From Parasponia andersonii (lineage: Eukaryota > Streptophyta > Magnoliopsida > Rosales > Cannabaceae): a stretch of 64,000 bases of DNA. Location: positions 4,141,238-4,205,237 of the forward strand of contig JXTB01000001.1 of the NCBI GenBank assembly GCA_002914805.1. The letters run 5' to 3'. Numbering within the stretch: position 1 is the stretch's first letter; every line of letters starts with the position of its first letter. Below the pieces are notes generated by a model. It made no database searches and was not told the DNA's origin. It was given only the letters and a program-made list of their open reading frames with translations. This document shows positions 37,101 to 49,000 of the stretch, piece after piece. Both the position numbers and the translations under genes were made by a program.

Positions 37101-40051
37101 CTAACAGAGAAAAAAATACAAAAGTAAATACTAAATAAAAAGGCTTGACAAAAGAGCAAACATAATGAGCAGAAAGGAAAAGAAAAACAGAACAAAGAAT
37201 GATTGGTGTAAGGACTCAACAAAAAAAGATATCAAGTATAGAAGCGTTAAAAGGAATACGAAAATATTTTTTAGTATCTACTGTAAAAGCAAAGAAATAA
37301 GTACTTCAACAGAGCACAATAATTAACACCAAAACAAAACCTAACTAAATTCTAAATCAACAATAAAATTAAAAAAAAAACAGTTTAATAATACACAACA
37401 TTCAATATAACAATAAAGAAATAAACTTTTTGACAGTATATAAACAAAACATAGGATAAATCTTAATTAACAACAAAACAAAATATAAGTCTAAGTCAAA
37501 AAAAGAAAAGAAAAGAAAAGAAACATAACATAGCATAATAAATAATTGTAGTATCTGAAATGGTCCTAAAAGAGGCCCTTCAAACTATTTTTAAGAAGAT
37601 AGAGGTTATATAAAGAGTAGAATAGAGGAGATAAACAGAATAAATACAAAAAATAGCAGTAAATTAAGAAAATTCTAGATAAGAACCAAGGTAAAAGTAG
37701 GCGAGATATAAAGAGCATAATAAACAGTCTCACTATTTATAACTAGACGATATTAAAGAAAGCAAAAAAAGGATTGAAAGAAAATGAAAACATGGCAATA
37801 TCTAGAACAAACACCTAATTAAAATGAATGTACTAAAAATATATATAGGCAGAAACTTATTAAGCACGAAATTTTAACTGTTCAAATTTATTCTTTTACC
37901 CATTTTTTTAGTGTAAATAATAGAAAAATATCCAAAGAACATTAAATATATTTCTATAAAAAGGTCTGAAACAATAAATGGAAATAGATACATCATTAAA
38001 AAAAAAAAAAAGGATAATTATGGGCACAAAAAAATTAAAAAAAATTATTTCGAGAAGGATCCTAATAATACTATCGAAATTTCCACAACAACCAAAAAAA
38101 AACGGAATACACCGAACCTAATAACAAATATCACACAAAGAAAAATCAAAAAAATAACAAATTATTCTAGTAATAATCTGATTAATATTCTAAAAAAATT
38201 CCATTGAAAAAAATTAACTGGAACAAATAGAACCCATTTTACATATAAACAAAGACAAAACTCAAATTAAATTATAATCCAAAAAAGAACAAAGATAACA
38301 TAAAAAATATATTAAAAAAGGAAATTTCAGAGCCAAAAAATACCCGATAAAGTGAGAAGAACACTGTCATAAGGTAGTACATCTCAGATAAACCCAAAAT
38401 AAATAATAATCCAAAAAAGAACAAAGATAGCATAAAAAATATAAAAAAATGAAATTCCAAAGCCAAAAAATACCAGATAAAGCAAGAAGAACGTCGCCAT
38501 AACATAGGACACCTCAGATCCAGCCACCCGATTTGAAACCAACTGACAAAACATAGAAAAACAAAGAGTTAAAAGAAGAAAAAGAAAAAAGAAAAAAACA
38601 GAATAAAAAAAACCAAAATCATATAGCAGAAAAAAAAAATGAATAAAACAAAAAAAAAAAAGAAACCAAACTCTGAGTGATGATGAATCGAAGAGTGAGA
38701 CACATAAATAATTGATCTAAATGAATAAAAAGAGAAAATCGTAAAGCACGAAAAGATGAGGAAGAACAAAATATCCAGAAAAGAGAGAAACAGAGGTCAA
38801 TAATGACTTTCAAAACAACCAAAAAACCGAGATCCCTCGATGAAACAAAGCACATATAAAAGCGTAAAATACACATACATTATTATATATAACTAAAATA
38901 AAGCCTGAAAATGTTGTTCATTTCCTGTATTTTTACTGTAGATATATAACAGTAACTTCTCAATTTTTTTATTTTTTTATTTTGTGGAGGGTCACATAAA
39001 GGGTGAGAAAGCAGTCATAAAAATTTCCAAACTATTGAAACATCTCTTTCTATATTACTTTTAACTTCGGATATATAGAAAAAGATGTTTTAATGATTTA
39101 GAAATTTGTATGACCGTTTTTTCACCTTTTATGTGGCCACCTACAAAATTAAAAAAAAAAAATTTGAGAAATTATTGTTATTTGTACAGTAAAAATAGAG
39201 GAAATGAACAGCATTATTCTCGTGCTTTCTTTTAGTTATACATAATAACGTGGTTCTCGTTATACCGTTATAGCATTAACAATTAATTAGGCTACTAATT
39301 ACTAATTATTATGGTGAGAACCCGGCCAGTACTGAATCTGAACGTACATCTATCTGTTATTCCTTTTATCTTTAATTTTTTCGTGATTCAATTTAAACGC
39401 AATACTGTAGAAATTATATGCCATTTAACCTTTCAGTTTTCACCTGTGAATTTTTTAAAAAAAATTATTTTACTATTATTTAGGTGTTGACAGCTGAGAT
39501 AGAGCGCATCAAAGGCAATAACGAAGTGTTGTTAAAGAATGGAAAATCGTACCATTTTGACAGCATTATTTTATGTACTGGCTTCAGAAGATCAACAAAT
39601 TTATGGCTCAAGGTAATATTATATTATTTTTCCCAGAAAAAAATAAAGTAAGATACCATATGAGTAAGACTACCCTACGGCTACACACCTCATAATTATA
39701 AACGTAAATCAATATTGTTTAAAAAAAATCACAAACCGAAAAAGAAATGAAAAAAGTAATGATTTTTTTTTTTTTTTTATAAAAAGAATCTGTATACTTT
39801 CTTGCACATATTTTGATATAAAATAAAAAAAAAGAATAGTTTTCAGTTAATTTAGTAATAATAAATGTGTATGTTTTGATTGTAAGCAGGATGATTCAAT
39901 GTTGAATGAAGATGGATTTGCGAAACAAATTGGGCAAAATCACTGGAAGGGAAAGAAAGGTTTGTATTGCGTGGGACTAGCAAGAAGAGGGTTTTATGGA
40001 GCAGGAATAGAGGCTCAAAACGTAGCTAATGATATCAAGTCACTTCTGTAG
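31195..40051 (+). CDS. YUC10: YUC10-like indole-3-pyruvate monooxygenase (YUCCA flavin monooxygenase)
   Basis: Converts indole-3-pyruvate to indole-3-acetic acid with NADPH and O2, the last step of the main auxin pathway. Exons: 31195-31818, 33501-33734, 39484-39612, 39890-40051, all in phase 0; 382 aa, about the usual YUCCA size. Motifs: FAD site GAGTSG (residues 16-21), YUCCA block [21 protein letters not shown] (39-60), FMO signature [12 protein letters not shown] (157-168), NADPH site GSGNSG (182-187), ATG-type motif LCTGF (316-320) and C-terminal [16 protein letters not shown]. The compact N terminus and SPVHILTKE point to the YUC10/YUC11 branch rather than YUC1-6. Exon 1 is GC-rich and the rest is AT-rich. 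Introns are 1682, 5749 and 277 bp; the second is unusually large. A relic of a related gene lies at about 43.2 kb. Which YUC orthologue it is remains less certain than the family. Confidence 0.93.
32053..32347. mobile_element. Possible MITE in YUC intron 1
   Basis: Left end ttaggctatatttagtaga and right end (reverse complement) ttaaggctatttttggtaaga are similar over about 20 bases. About 295 bp, non-coding, wholly within intron 1. Confidence 0.45.
33155..33415 (-). mobile_element. TA-associated MITE, copy 7 (in YUC intron 1)
   Basis: Diverged minus-orientation copy: attgtgaatctgataggta at the left, gattagtgcc at the right, TATATA tracts on both sides. It contains an internal near-duplicate of ttgttagattatcat. 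It ends about 85 bases before exon 2. Confidence 0.7.
33735..39483. other. Oversized YUC intron 2 with strand-asymmetric composition
   Basis: A 5749-bp intron. About 34050-35850 is T-rich on the + strand, and about 35880-38880 is strongly A-rich with few T. It contains an 87-bp tandem duplication (about 34064-34215), a duplication of about 130 bp (about 38273-38520) and a 304-bp hairpin element (38911-39214). No gene or recognisable transposon protein was found on either strand. Confidence 0.7.
38911..39214. mobile_element. Near-palindromic hairpin (foldback MITE)
   Basis: The left arm from atgttgttcatttcctgtat pairs with the right arm ending ggaaatgaacagcat. Pairing runs through ttttactgta, gggtcacataaagggtgag/ttttcaccttttatgtggcc and on to the centre near 39060. 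Arms are about 140 bp with a very small loop. Transcription through YUC intron 2 would include it. Confidence 0.8.
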
Positions 40052-40261
40052 CGTCACAGAAAGAAAAAAAAAAAGAAAAAAGTTGAACTTTATAATCTAA
40101 TATAGATTGCTAGTACATTGTACTATGATAACATTTTGATAACTCCGTTCTATCTAATTCTAATTACATGATATATATATATATATGCAATTAATACAAT
40201 AATGCTCTTTTTGAACTCTTATCAGATATCTGTCAATTAATTAACAGATATATCAAATATA

Positions 40262-40466
40262 AACTAATTGATATATAAGTATTTTTTTTAATTTAAATAT
40301 AAGTATTATTTTGATAGATATAAATTTATTATGTATATTTTTTATAATAAAATTAAAAAATATTAATAATACATATTTTTATGTATTTTATTATAATCAT
40401 CAGGTATAATTACTAAAAAATATATTTACATATAAATAAAATTAAATATCTATTAAATTGGCATAT
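40262..40466 (+). mobile_element. TA-associated MITE, copy 8 (degenerate)
   Basis: Recognised by the internal order ataagtatt, ttatgtatattttttataataaa, attaataatacat, atgtattttattataatcat and the final ctattaaattggca. Both ends are eroded. Confidence 0.55.
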
Positions 40467-40548
40467 ATTATATGTGTATGTGTACCGAGCTTTGACCAAT
40501 CAGACGAGGAGAGAGAAGAAGTGGAGATACTGAAATGACCTTAGGTTC

Positions 40549-41045
40549 ACTAGGGCTAGCAATTTTTTATACGACACGATGATATGACTCGAAAACGACA
40601 CAAAATAAACGGGTTTGGGTGACCCATTTAATTTTCGTGTCAATTTTGGGTTGACATGTGTAACATGTATAATAAACAGATAGGTTTCAGGTCAATCCGC
40701 TTAACCTGAAAATGACCCGTATAACCCGTTTAATTAAATGTGTCGTTTTCGTGTCGTGTCAACACGACACTAATATGACACATTTATTAATATTTTAATA
40801 TATTAAACGTGATTTTGATTAATTCTAAATATATTTATAGGAGTAAAATTAAATTAAGTAGTGCATAATCGTGTTAAATTAGAATAATCGTGTCAAACGG
40901 GTCATAATATGACACATGACATGTTTATTAAACGGGTTACATCTGTATTAATCGTGTCGTATACGGGTTTAAATTTTTGACACATTTATTAATCATGTCA
41001 TGTTCGGATTATGTGTTATCGTATTGTATTGTATCGTGAATTTTG
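40549..41045. mobile_element. TIR element rich in CGTGTC / ACGGGTT motifs
   Basis: About 500 bp with many copies of cgacacg, cgtgtc, acccgttta and aacgggt. Left end gctagcaattttttatacga and right end tgtatcgtgaattttggcg are imperfect inverted repeats. Such CGTGTCGTGT-rich interspersed repeats occur widely in eudicots. No coding potential. Confidence 0.55.
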
Positions 41046-42195
41046 GCGTCTTTCTTCTCTTTTATGTAAAATGACATATATGTTTCTTTAAAAAAATATA
41101 TTTTTTTTTAATTGATGGAATGAATGCATTAGCAAGCCAGAACCTTTTTTTGATTGGAGACATAAATCATAAGGAAAACTTTAATTTTGTTTTTTTTTTC
41201 AAGTTTTTATCTACTTTCTTTCTAAATGAGGTTAATTGAGTTTTTAAAATTATGAAATGAATAGATCAACATACATGAATGAGACTAATTTAATAGATAT
41301 ATTTAAAAGACAAAAGAAAAATCTAATGAGGGTTATGACTTCTTAAGTTTTTGTTTACCCTCAACTAACTAATTAATAGTGACCAATGTTTCATAAAAAT
41401 AATAATAATAATAGTGACCAAAGTGTGACAAGTTTTTCTATATATCTGTATTGCTTACAACTGCCACATTTGACTTGCTTCTTAATTTCACTAACTAATA
41501 TAATTATATTCTTTCTTGACATACCTACATCAAATCTATTAATAAGTGCATACATTTCTTCCTTACTAACCAAAGTGGAGACATCCTACTAACATTAAGT
41601 GCCGGCTAGATGAATGATCTACCATACACCCCAACATAAGCAAATTGCTTGAAAAAAATAAATAAAGAAGATACATGATTATAATTATATAGGTTGAACC
41701 TCCTAACTACAACACCATTGTGTGAATATGACAAGTTATCAAAATCCTATTTCCAACAACTACAACTTTATTGTGTCAAATACCAATGACTCTGAGAAGA
41801 AAAGAGGCACTGGGTGCCGAAGAGTGTTACAACAACATAATTTAAAGAGGTCATTGGATTTGGATGTTGGAGAATATATCTAATCTCAAATTTTATTTAG
41901 AGGTTAATTTGGTGAATTATTCTAAGAAGTGGTATCTTTTAGAGTTTTAAAAAATTTGCTGTTAAGTTTAATTTATTAGCCCAAAAACCTAGTATTTGCC
42001 TACTTAACCCCAATAGGTTGTTTGGTATAGATTAAAGTTTTGGTGAGAATGAAAATCTTAGAGATTCTTATAGGTTATTGGGCTTTTTTGGAACTCACAT
42101 TATTAGTGAATGAGGTAATGTGAAAGCAATCAAAAGTAGTGGGTTTCATATGCCTCATAAACTCAGAATTGTAGTTCTCTCACTAAATTCTAAAA

Positions 42196-42585
42196 GATAA
42201 TACATAAAACCGTATACAACCTAAAGAAGTACATAATTTCAAAAAAATAACATATTAAACCGTATATGACATAATAAAGTACATAATTCCAGAATATAAC
42301 ACATTATTCTATAAAACAATACATTAAACAGTATATACCTAAAGAAGTACATGATTCCAGAAAATAAATATTAAACTATATACGACCTAAAGAATTATAT
42401 TATTCCAGAAAATAATGCATTAAACCGAACCTAATAAAGTATATGATTCTAGAAAATAAACACTAAACCGTATACGACTTAAAGAATTATATATTTTCGA
42501 AAAATAATATATTAAACCGTATATAACCTAAAAGAAATACATGATTCTAAAAAATAATATATTAAACTGTATACGACCTAAGAAT
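42196..42585. repeat. AT-rich minisatellite, about eight units of 43-68 bp
   Basis: Repeats the theme attaaaccgtatacgacctaaagaagtacatgattccagaaaata with heavy divergence. ccgtata/cagtata/ctatata blocks mark each unit. Confidence 0.75.
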
Positions 42586-43185
42586 ATTTTAAGCATTTTA
42601 TAATTATTTTAAATAAAAATATTTTTTATTTTGTGAGAAATTGATATTATTCTCTTAAAAAATATGTTTATTTATTATTAAAAGAAAGACTAATTATGAT
42701 TATTTCAATTATTTTGGAAAAATACAAAAAATCAGTGCATTCCCGTGTCCAGCCAACAATTTTTTGACATTCATATGAATTATAAAAAATATTTCAGCAC
42801 ACAACTAAAGATTTTAACACACAACCAAATACAATTATTCAGGTTTTCAAACAATCATATTATTCTTCTCAACTTTCCAATTAATCTAAAAACTTTGAAC
42901 TCCCCGTACCAAGAAGTGCCCAAGTGAAATTTATTATACGTGGCATATTACATATTTATTACTTAATTATGCCATATTTATGTTGAATTAGGTGTTATTA
43001 TCGTATTAATTATCAAACGACATCATATCATGAACTGCGAGGACCACACATATTAGAATCTCACAAAAAACTCCTTTAATTGTTTACACATGATTCGATT
43101 AATAATAAGAATGCAATCTTTTCTAATTTAGTAGTGAGTTAGTAAACAATAATTAAGTTTTGGTAGTAAATAAGATAATTGAGTC

Positions 43186-43335
43186 ACGAAGGGTCTGTGA
43201 ATCAGGCCGGGCAAAGTCAAAAAAAAGGGATAGAATATTCTATATTGTGTCATCTAGTAAGAATAGGGCTTTTTGGTACTTGAATGGAGGCTTAAATTGT
43301 AGCTAAATGGTATAAAGAAACTTGCTTTAAAAAAA
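43186..43335 (+). pseudogene. Relic of a YUC-family last exon
   Basis: Aligns base by base with YUC exon 4 and the start of its 3' flank. Corresponding pairs are gggcaaaatcac/gggcaaagtcaa, tattgcgtgggactagcaag/tattgtgtcatctagtaag, gggttttatggagcagg/gggctttttggtacttg and ggctcaaaacgtagctaatg/ggcttaaattgtagctaaatg. In frame it gives EGSVNQAGQS...LVRIGLFGT then stops. Similarity carries into the 3' flank (tgataatattttgataa). It looks like what remains of a tandem duplicate of the YUC gene; no other exon of the copy was found. Confidence 0.72.
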
Positions 43336-43998
43336 GGGTAAAAAAAAAAGAGTTAAAACACACATTAGAATGCTACTTGATAATATTTTGATAATTTTAG
43401 TATTATGTAGCTTAATTAGATAGTATATATAATAATAAAATTAGGGTTTTTTTGGGGGGATAATCTCATTCGATTCACCAATTTGAATGAGTATATTTAA
43501 ATAAAATTATGGATTATGTTATAATTGAAATGTGAGATATTTGAAGTAAAATAAAGTGGAATGAATTGTAATTATAATGAAAAATATTAAAATGTACTTT
43601 GAAAATAAGAGAGAAACACCATTCTCATTCCGAAAAGAAAAACCTCATTATAATAGTTGATATGACTGATAGACTATTTGAATAGAAAAATTAAATTATT
43701 AAAAACAAACACTCATTCCAATAAAATATGAACTATTTGAATAGAAATATTAGAATTGTTGAAATAAATACTTATTTCAATAGGTATAGCATTTGAATAA
43801 CATAGAAGTGGTGAACCAAATGGGTCTCATAAGTGTATTATCCTATTTTTAAACACAAATTGACGAAGATGATAAAATATGAATATATATGTACATACAA
43901 TACGTATATCATAGGTTTCACACAGAAGATTTTACAGAAAATTATCCAAGTCTTATTCTCTATTTTTAAACTAAACTTTTTTTATTTTTTTTCATATA

Positions 43999-44905
43999 AA
44001 AAATTTTTGGGGAGTAATGGTGTAGGAGGGGTAAAAATCCTTCTACACCTAGGAGGGATTTTTGCTTCAATCGGACAATTTATAAGATTTCCAATTGTAA
44101 AAAAAATTGCTATTACCATATAATAACATTATTCCATATCCTTCCCATGTTTTTTAGATATGTTAAAAAATTGAGGAATAAAAAACGCACGATTTGTTCA
44201 AAAGAAAAAGAAAAAGGAAAAAAGAAAAAAAAAAAGAAGAAAGGCCCCATCTTCATTATTAAAAAAATATTTTTTATTACCAAAATTTCCAGAACTCGGA
44301 ATAATTCAATAAAATTAACCCTAAATTTAAATTTTTAAAGTAAAACTCTCTAAACTCAAAATAATTTAAAAAAATTAATATTGAACTTAATATTTTAAAG
44401 CAAAATCCCATGAAATCCTCTAATATTATAGTAAAACTCTCTAAAGTTCCCTAATATTAGTTTTGTTAGAAAAAAAAATATTTATGTTAGTTTTTTAGGA
44501 CCTACAAAAAAAATCTCTTATGAGGCTCGATCTTTATATCATTCTCCCTACATAATTTCACTCTCTCTCCTCCCTCTATGTTCTATATCATCGTGTATCT
44601 ATAGGTTGTTTCTCATAATGTGTGTCCACTCTTCAACGTTCTTCGTATTTTTCTGGAATCATTAATCTCTCCTCTTTATTTTCTAAGTCTCAAATCTTTT
44701 ATTTTTTTTAGTAGGTCCTAAAAACAAGGAAAGCATATGCCGATAATGTTACTACATGGTAATGAGCATATTATAACAATTTTTTTTAAATTAAATCTTT
44801 TATAAGCCATCTTATTTTTATTTTGTTTTTTCGAAAAAACTCTCTTATCTGTTACATATAGGAGGGTTTTTGCTCCTCCTACGCTAGAATTTCTCAAAAA
44901 AAAAA
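43999..44905. mobile_element. Possible DNA transposon remnant with 50-bp inverted ends
   Basis: Left aatggtgtaggaggggtaaa and right (reverse complement) tagcgtaggaggagcaaaaa agree in TGTAGGAGG-type sequence followed by AAAATCCTCCTA. The interior is AT-rich with no transposase. Boundaries are approximate. Confidence 0.4.
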
Positions 44906-45721
44906 AAAAAAAAAAATCTTAAATTAACCCCTATCTAATGCTAAACATGGAAATATACATTGATGTATTAATATTTAGATAAATATTATAGCGATACTCT
45001 TTGGATATGTCCAACACTGTCTGAAATTCAAAAAAATAAATTAGAATACATTGACACAGTTTTCGTTGGTAAAATATTTGGACAATCATACTGTTAATGA
45101 AAAAACTACACTTTAATAAATAACAACGAAAAAGTATGAAATATCTAACTTGATAGAGCAATTTGTCTTTCGTTTAAGTGACTATTAGAGTTCCAGGATG
45201 TATGATGTTAGAGAATAATGCCAAATGTCCTCCAACGTTCACCTCAACAACATTACATTCAAATATATATTAAAATGTACTTGTCAATTATAATTAGTTT
45301 TTACCTTCTGTCTATTATAATTATGGTAATTACACTTTCTTCCTCACCTCAAAAAAAAAAAAAAATTACACTTTCTCCCAATGTTAAGAAGTTTGAGTTT
45401 AAATTCTCACTCCCCAAATAATAATAATAATAATTGTAGTAGCACTTAACAAAAGTGAACTCACTTAATTTGTTTCTTTCTAGTCCTAAGTTAACCCTTT
45501 CAACAACCAAAAGTGAAGAGTAAGCTTTTCTTAAATACTATATAGGAATTGCCAAAATGTGTTCTTGCAGTAAGGAACTGGAAAACTACAGAGGATGAAG
45601 TAGCAGCCAGCATGGGTAACCAAAGTAAAAAGGAAATTTTATAATGAAGTGAGGAAGACATGCATTCCCTTGTTGAGATTCTTGAGAATTAACAACCAGT
45701 ACATATGGCTAGGTTTCAAAA

Positions 45722-45732
45722 GTCCCACATTT
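45722..45732 (+). promoter_or_regulatory. Upstream sequence element (USE) of the U2 snRNA gene
   Basis: GTCCCACATTT, close to the plant USE consensus RTCCCACATCG, begins 76 bases before the RNA start. Confidence 0.75.
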
Positions 45733-45765
45733 GTTGCAAACTGAAAAAAGCAGTGTATTAGAGGC

Positions 45766-45772
45766 TATACAA
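45766..45772 (+). promoter_or_regulatory. TATA-like box of the U2 snRNA gene
   Basis: TATACAA about 30 bases upstream of the RNA start. The 33-base gap from the USE fits the spacing of RNA polymerase II snRNA genes in plants (polymerase III types such as U6 have about ten fewer). Confidence 0.65.
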
Positions 45773-45797
45773 TTGGAGACATGTCACTTTCCAAAGC

Positions 45798-45868
45798 ATA
45801 CCTTTCTCGGCCTTTTGGCTAAGATCAAGTGTAGTATCTGTTCTTATCAGTTTAATATCTGATACGTG
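45798..45868 (+). ncRNA. U2: U2 spliceosomal snRNA, 5' part (rest lost in assembly gap)
   Basis: Begins ATACCTTTCTCGGCC and continues through GGCTAAGATCAAG, the branch-point recognition segment GTGTAGTATCTG (about 45829-45840) and TCTTATCAGTTTAATATC, which is the highly conserved first 70 bases of plant U2. U2 pairs with the intron branch site in the spliceosome. A full RNA is about 196 bases, so the stem-loop and Sm-site portion falls in the N run. The USE and TATA-like box are well formed, which argues for a functional gene rather than a pseudogene, but the 3' half cannot be judged. Confidence 0.93.
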
Positions 45869-46069
45869 NNNNNNNNNNNNNNNNNNNNNNNNNNNNNNNN
45901 NNNNNNNNNNNNNNNNNNNNNNNNNNNNNNNNNNNNNNNNNNNNNNNNNNNNNNNNNNNNNNNNNNNNNNNNNNNNNNNNNNNNNNNNNNNNNNNNNNNN
46001 NNNNNNNNNNNNNNNNNNNNNNNNNNNNNNNNNNNNNNNNNNNNNNNNNNNNNNNNNNNNNNNNNNNNN
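45869..46069. other. Assembly gap of 201 N
   Basis: An N run that begins 71 bases into the U2 gene. Frames reported through the N run have no meaning. Right-hand sequence resumes gcccacgtgtatag. Confidence 0.98.
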
Positions 46070-49000
46070 GCCCACGTGTATAGCTAGACTGAAAATGTCG
46101 ATCGAATACTTTAGGAAAGTTAAGTATTATCCTAAAAAACTTGAATCTTCTTCTTTTTTTTTTTTAAATAAAAATTTCATATAGAAATCAGGGACATATT
46201 TACTAATTTGTGAATTTAAAAAAATCATAAACAAAGAGAGTTTGAAAGAAAAAATGAGAAATAATAAAAAATTGTATCATCCCATCCTAATCTATTATTA
46301 GATTCGTGTATTAGGTGAAAGAGATAAGCGAAAGAAATTAGAGAAGTGAGAGGATTTATTGGATAGATTCCTTCAAAATTTGAGAGGATTTAGGAAGGAA
46401 ATATTCACTCAAATCAAATAGTAAATCAAATAGTAGAATGGTTATTCTAACTAAAATCTTTCTCATTTTTTTCATTTCTCTCCCTTATCAAAGAAGAGAA
46501 ATGATTTTAGTCTTCTATCATTGCTCTCATTCCTCTCTAACTTCCATTCCTGGGCAATGGGTATATTAAGGATATCTTTTACTTAGTAGAAGAAAAGAAG
46601 TTAAAGTCATATTATAGTTTTTAACATACTGTTTGAATAATATATTTAAAATTTTGATTTGAAGATTTAAATAACATTTTTTTTGTTATTTATTAATGCT
46701 AAATTGAAAATGTAAATTTTCATTAAAACTAAAAAAAAAAATTCAAATATTCTTCGAATCTCTTCCTAAATAAGCCACATGAGTATGACTTCCTCTAAAA
46801 GAGCTTTTAAAGCTCAAAAGTCCTTTTAATATTTTACCCAAATAGGCTAAGAAGTTACTTATGAAATCAGGAAGTCAAAAAGCAGCTTCTAAAAAGCATG
46901 TCAAACAGGCTAAATATAGGTCTTATTCTTTCGTATCTTCCATATCTCGTACCAAATACTTTTAATTCTCCCTTTTACCTAACAATAGAGATGAATTTAG
47001 TCTTATTTCTTTCGTCTTATACTAGATACAATAAGAGAAGAGTGCTCTCTTTTCCCTTTTATTTTCCTTTTCTGAGTGATGTAGGTCTCATTCTTTTCTA
47101 TTTTTCCTCTCTACTACCAAACATAACCTAAGTGTATTTAGTACGAGAGATTAAATGAGAATAAAATTGCACAAAGATTAATGGTTGAACTCAAGGTAGG
47201 GTGGGTTTTTGGTAAGAAATAATTTAGGAATGAATGGATTGAACAATGGATTTCAAATTCTTAAATTAAGCAAATCTCACTTCTCTTTAAATTGGGGAGG
47301 TTTTATGGGAGAATTTTAATATTATATAACTAAAATTATTAGGAAGGTTTTATGAGAGAATTTTAATATCATATAACTAAAATTTCTCCGTCATATCAAA
47401 CAAGAGAAAGGATTTTAGTCTTTTCTCACTCCTCCCGTACTAAACACAATATGGAAGAGTTCTCATTCCTTTATCGTCTTTCTCTTTTAAGTAATATAGC
47501 TTGTCTTACTAAACAAAGAAGGGTGGATCCATATTGGTCATTTTTGTTTTCTTTCCTTACACTATTTCTAAAAAGTAATCAGTATTTTATTACTAATTAT
47601 TATTGAATTATCCATTATTTTTATTTTGTATTTCGCTCATTGTTCACTTTCATTCTTTCAACGCTTTTCTCCTTTTTCATATCTAATATTTTTCTCTTCT
47701 TTACCTCTTCTTTTGTGCGTCTAAGATATCTTCAACCCAACAAACCTAAAGACCGAAATTCTTATCCTTTATGTTCGTTCATATTCTCCTATGAAGTTTT
47801 CTCATAATATTATAAAGAAACTTCAGCCAGAAATCAAGAACAAACATGTACAAGATAAAAAAAACTCTAATTTTTAGGCTTTTTGGTGTTATTAGTCCCT
47901 AATTTTAGCCTTTTTTTTATATTGAAAATGAAGCTTGGTGGGCAGTTATATATATATATATATATATAAAAGTTGCCAAATTTTTTAACCTATATATAGG
48001 TATTTTTTTTAACAGTTACATCTTAATCTAATGGTGATCCAACAACTATAATGATGTACATGAAAATATATCAATAATGTTATTTATCTCTCTCTTATTT
48101 TTTAATATAAAAAATATACATGATAAAGTTTAATTTTCCAAAATGATATTTATGTATAGGTAAAAAAAAAAAAAAACTATTGGATTGGTGCCCATATATA
48201 AATATACATAAATATAGGACTTGTATAGAAATCTAGGGAAGTGTTGGATTGTAGCCGCTAACACTAACTAATGAGGAACTCCAATGGGAAGAAGATTTTT
48301 TTTCTTAAAAAAAAACTAATCATGTATATATCATAAATTAGTTCTTCCATTCTAATTCTTTAAAAAATAATAAATACATAAATAAAGTATCTTCATATAT
48401 GTGTTGAATTTTATCAAGAAACGACAACGTTGAAGTATAAATTAAAGTTTGTTTTTCAAATTTAATGTGTGCTAAGAAATTTTTATTTTTATTTAAATAA
48501 TGCTATAAGGCATCAGTGACGCTCAATCCTACAATGACATATATGTTTGTTCTTTGATAATTTAATTAATAAATTTGATTGAATTTAAACTCCACTTGAA
48601 TTATAATTATGATTAATCAGTGAGAGATTGAAACATTATTGTGGTACTGAACGTCACTGATGTCTTATAACATTATTATTTTTATTTGAGTGGATGTCCA
48701 ATTATGGAATTATACAATATCTAAATGACGCGAGAAAAAAGAAAATTTCAAATTTTTAATGAAGGGTGTCAGTAAAATTTATAAGCAAACGACCTGAGAA
48801 AAGAAAATTTTCAAATTTAAATTATATTTACAGCACACATTTTGAAATATTTTTTTAGGTATAATTTTATTCGTGGAATATATTTCTCGATAAAGATATA
48901 AAAACGAATATATGTGAAATAAAAATAAAAACAGATATTTAAAGAAGCGGGTCTTACGAACTTTTCCTAGAAAATAAATAAAAAAATGAAATAAACAAGA

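Larger units (their letters stand above)
40052..45797. other. Intergenic region between YUC and the U2 gene
   Basis: Holds a degenerate TA-associated MITE, a TIR element rich in CGTGTC motifs (40549-41045), a minisatellite (42196-42585), the YUC exon relic (43186-43335) and a possible TIR element (about 43999-44905). The rest is AT-rich DNA without a supported gene. Confidence 0.6.

Noticed and set aside
38272..38876. Minus-strand frames rich in Phe and Leu in YUC intron 2
   Set aside because: Low-complexity A-rich DNA read in reverse. No conserved domain; the repetition reflects the duplication of about 130 bp.
45758..46087. Open frames through the N run
   Set aside because: They consist almost entirely of unknown residues across the assembly gap.
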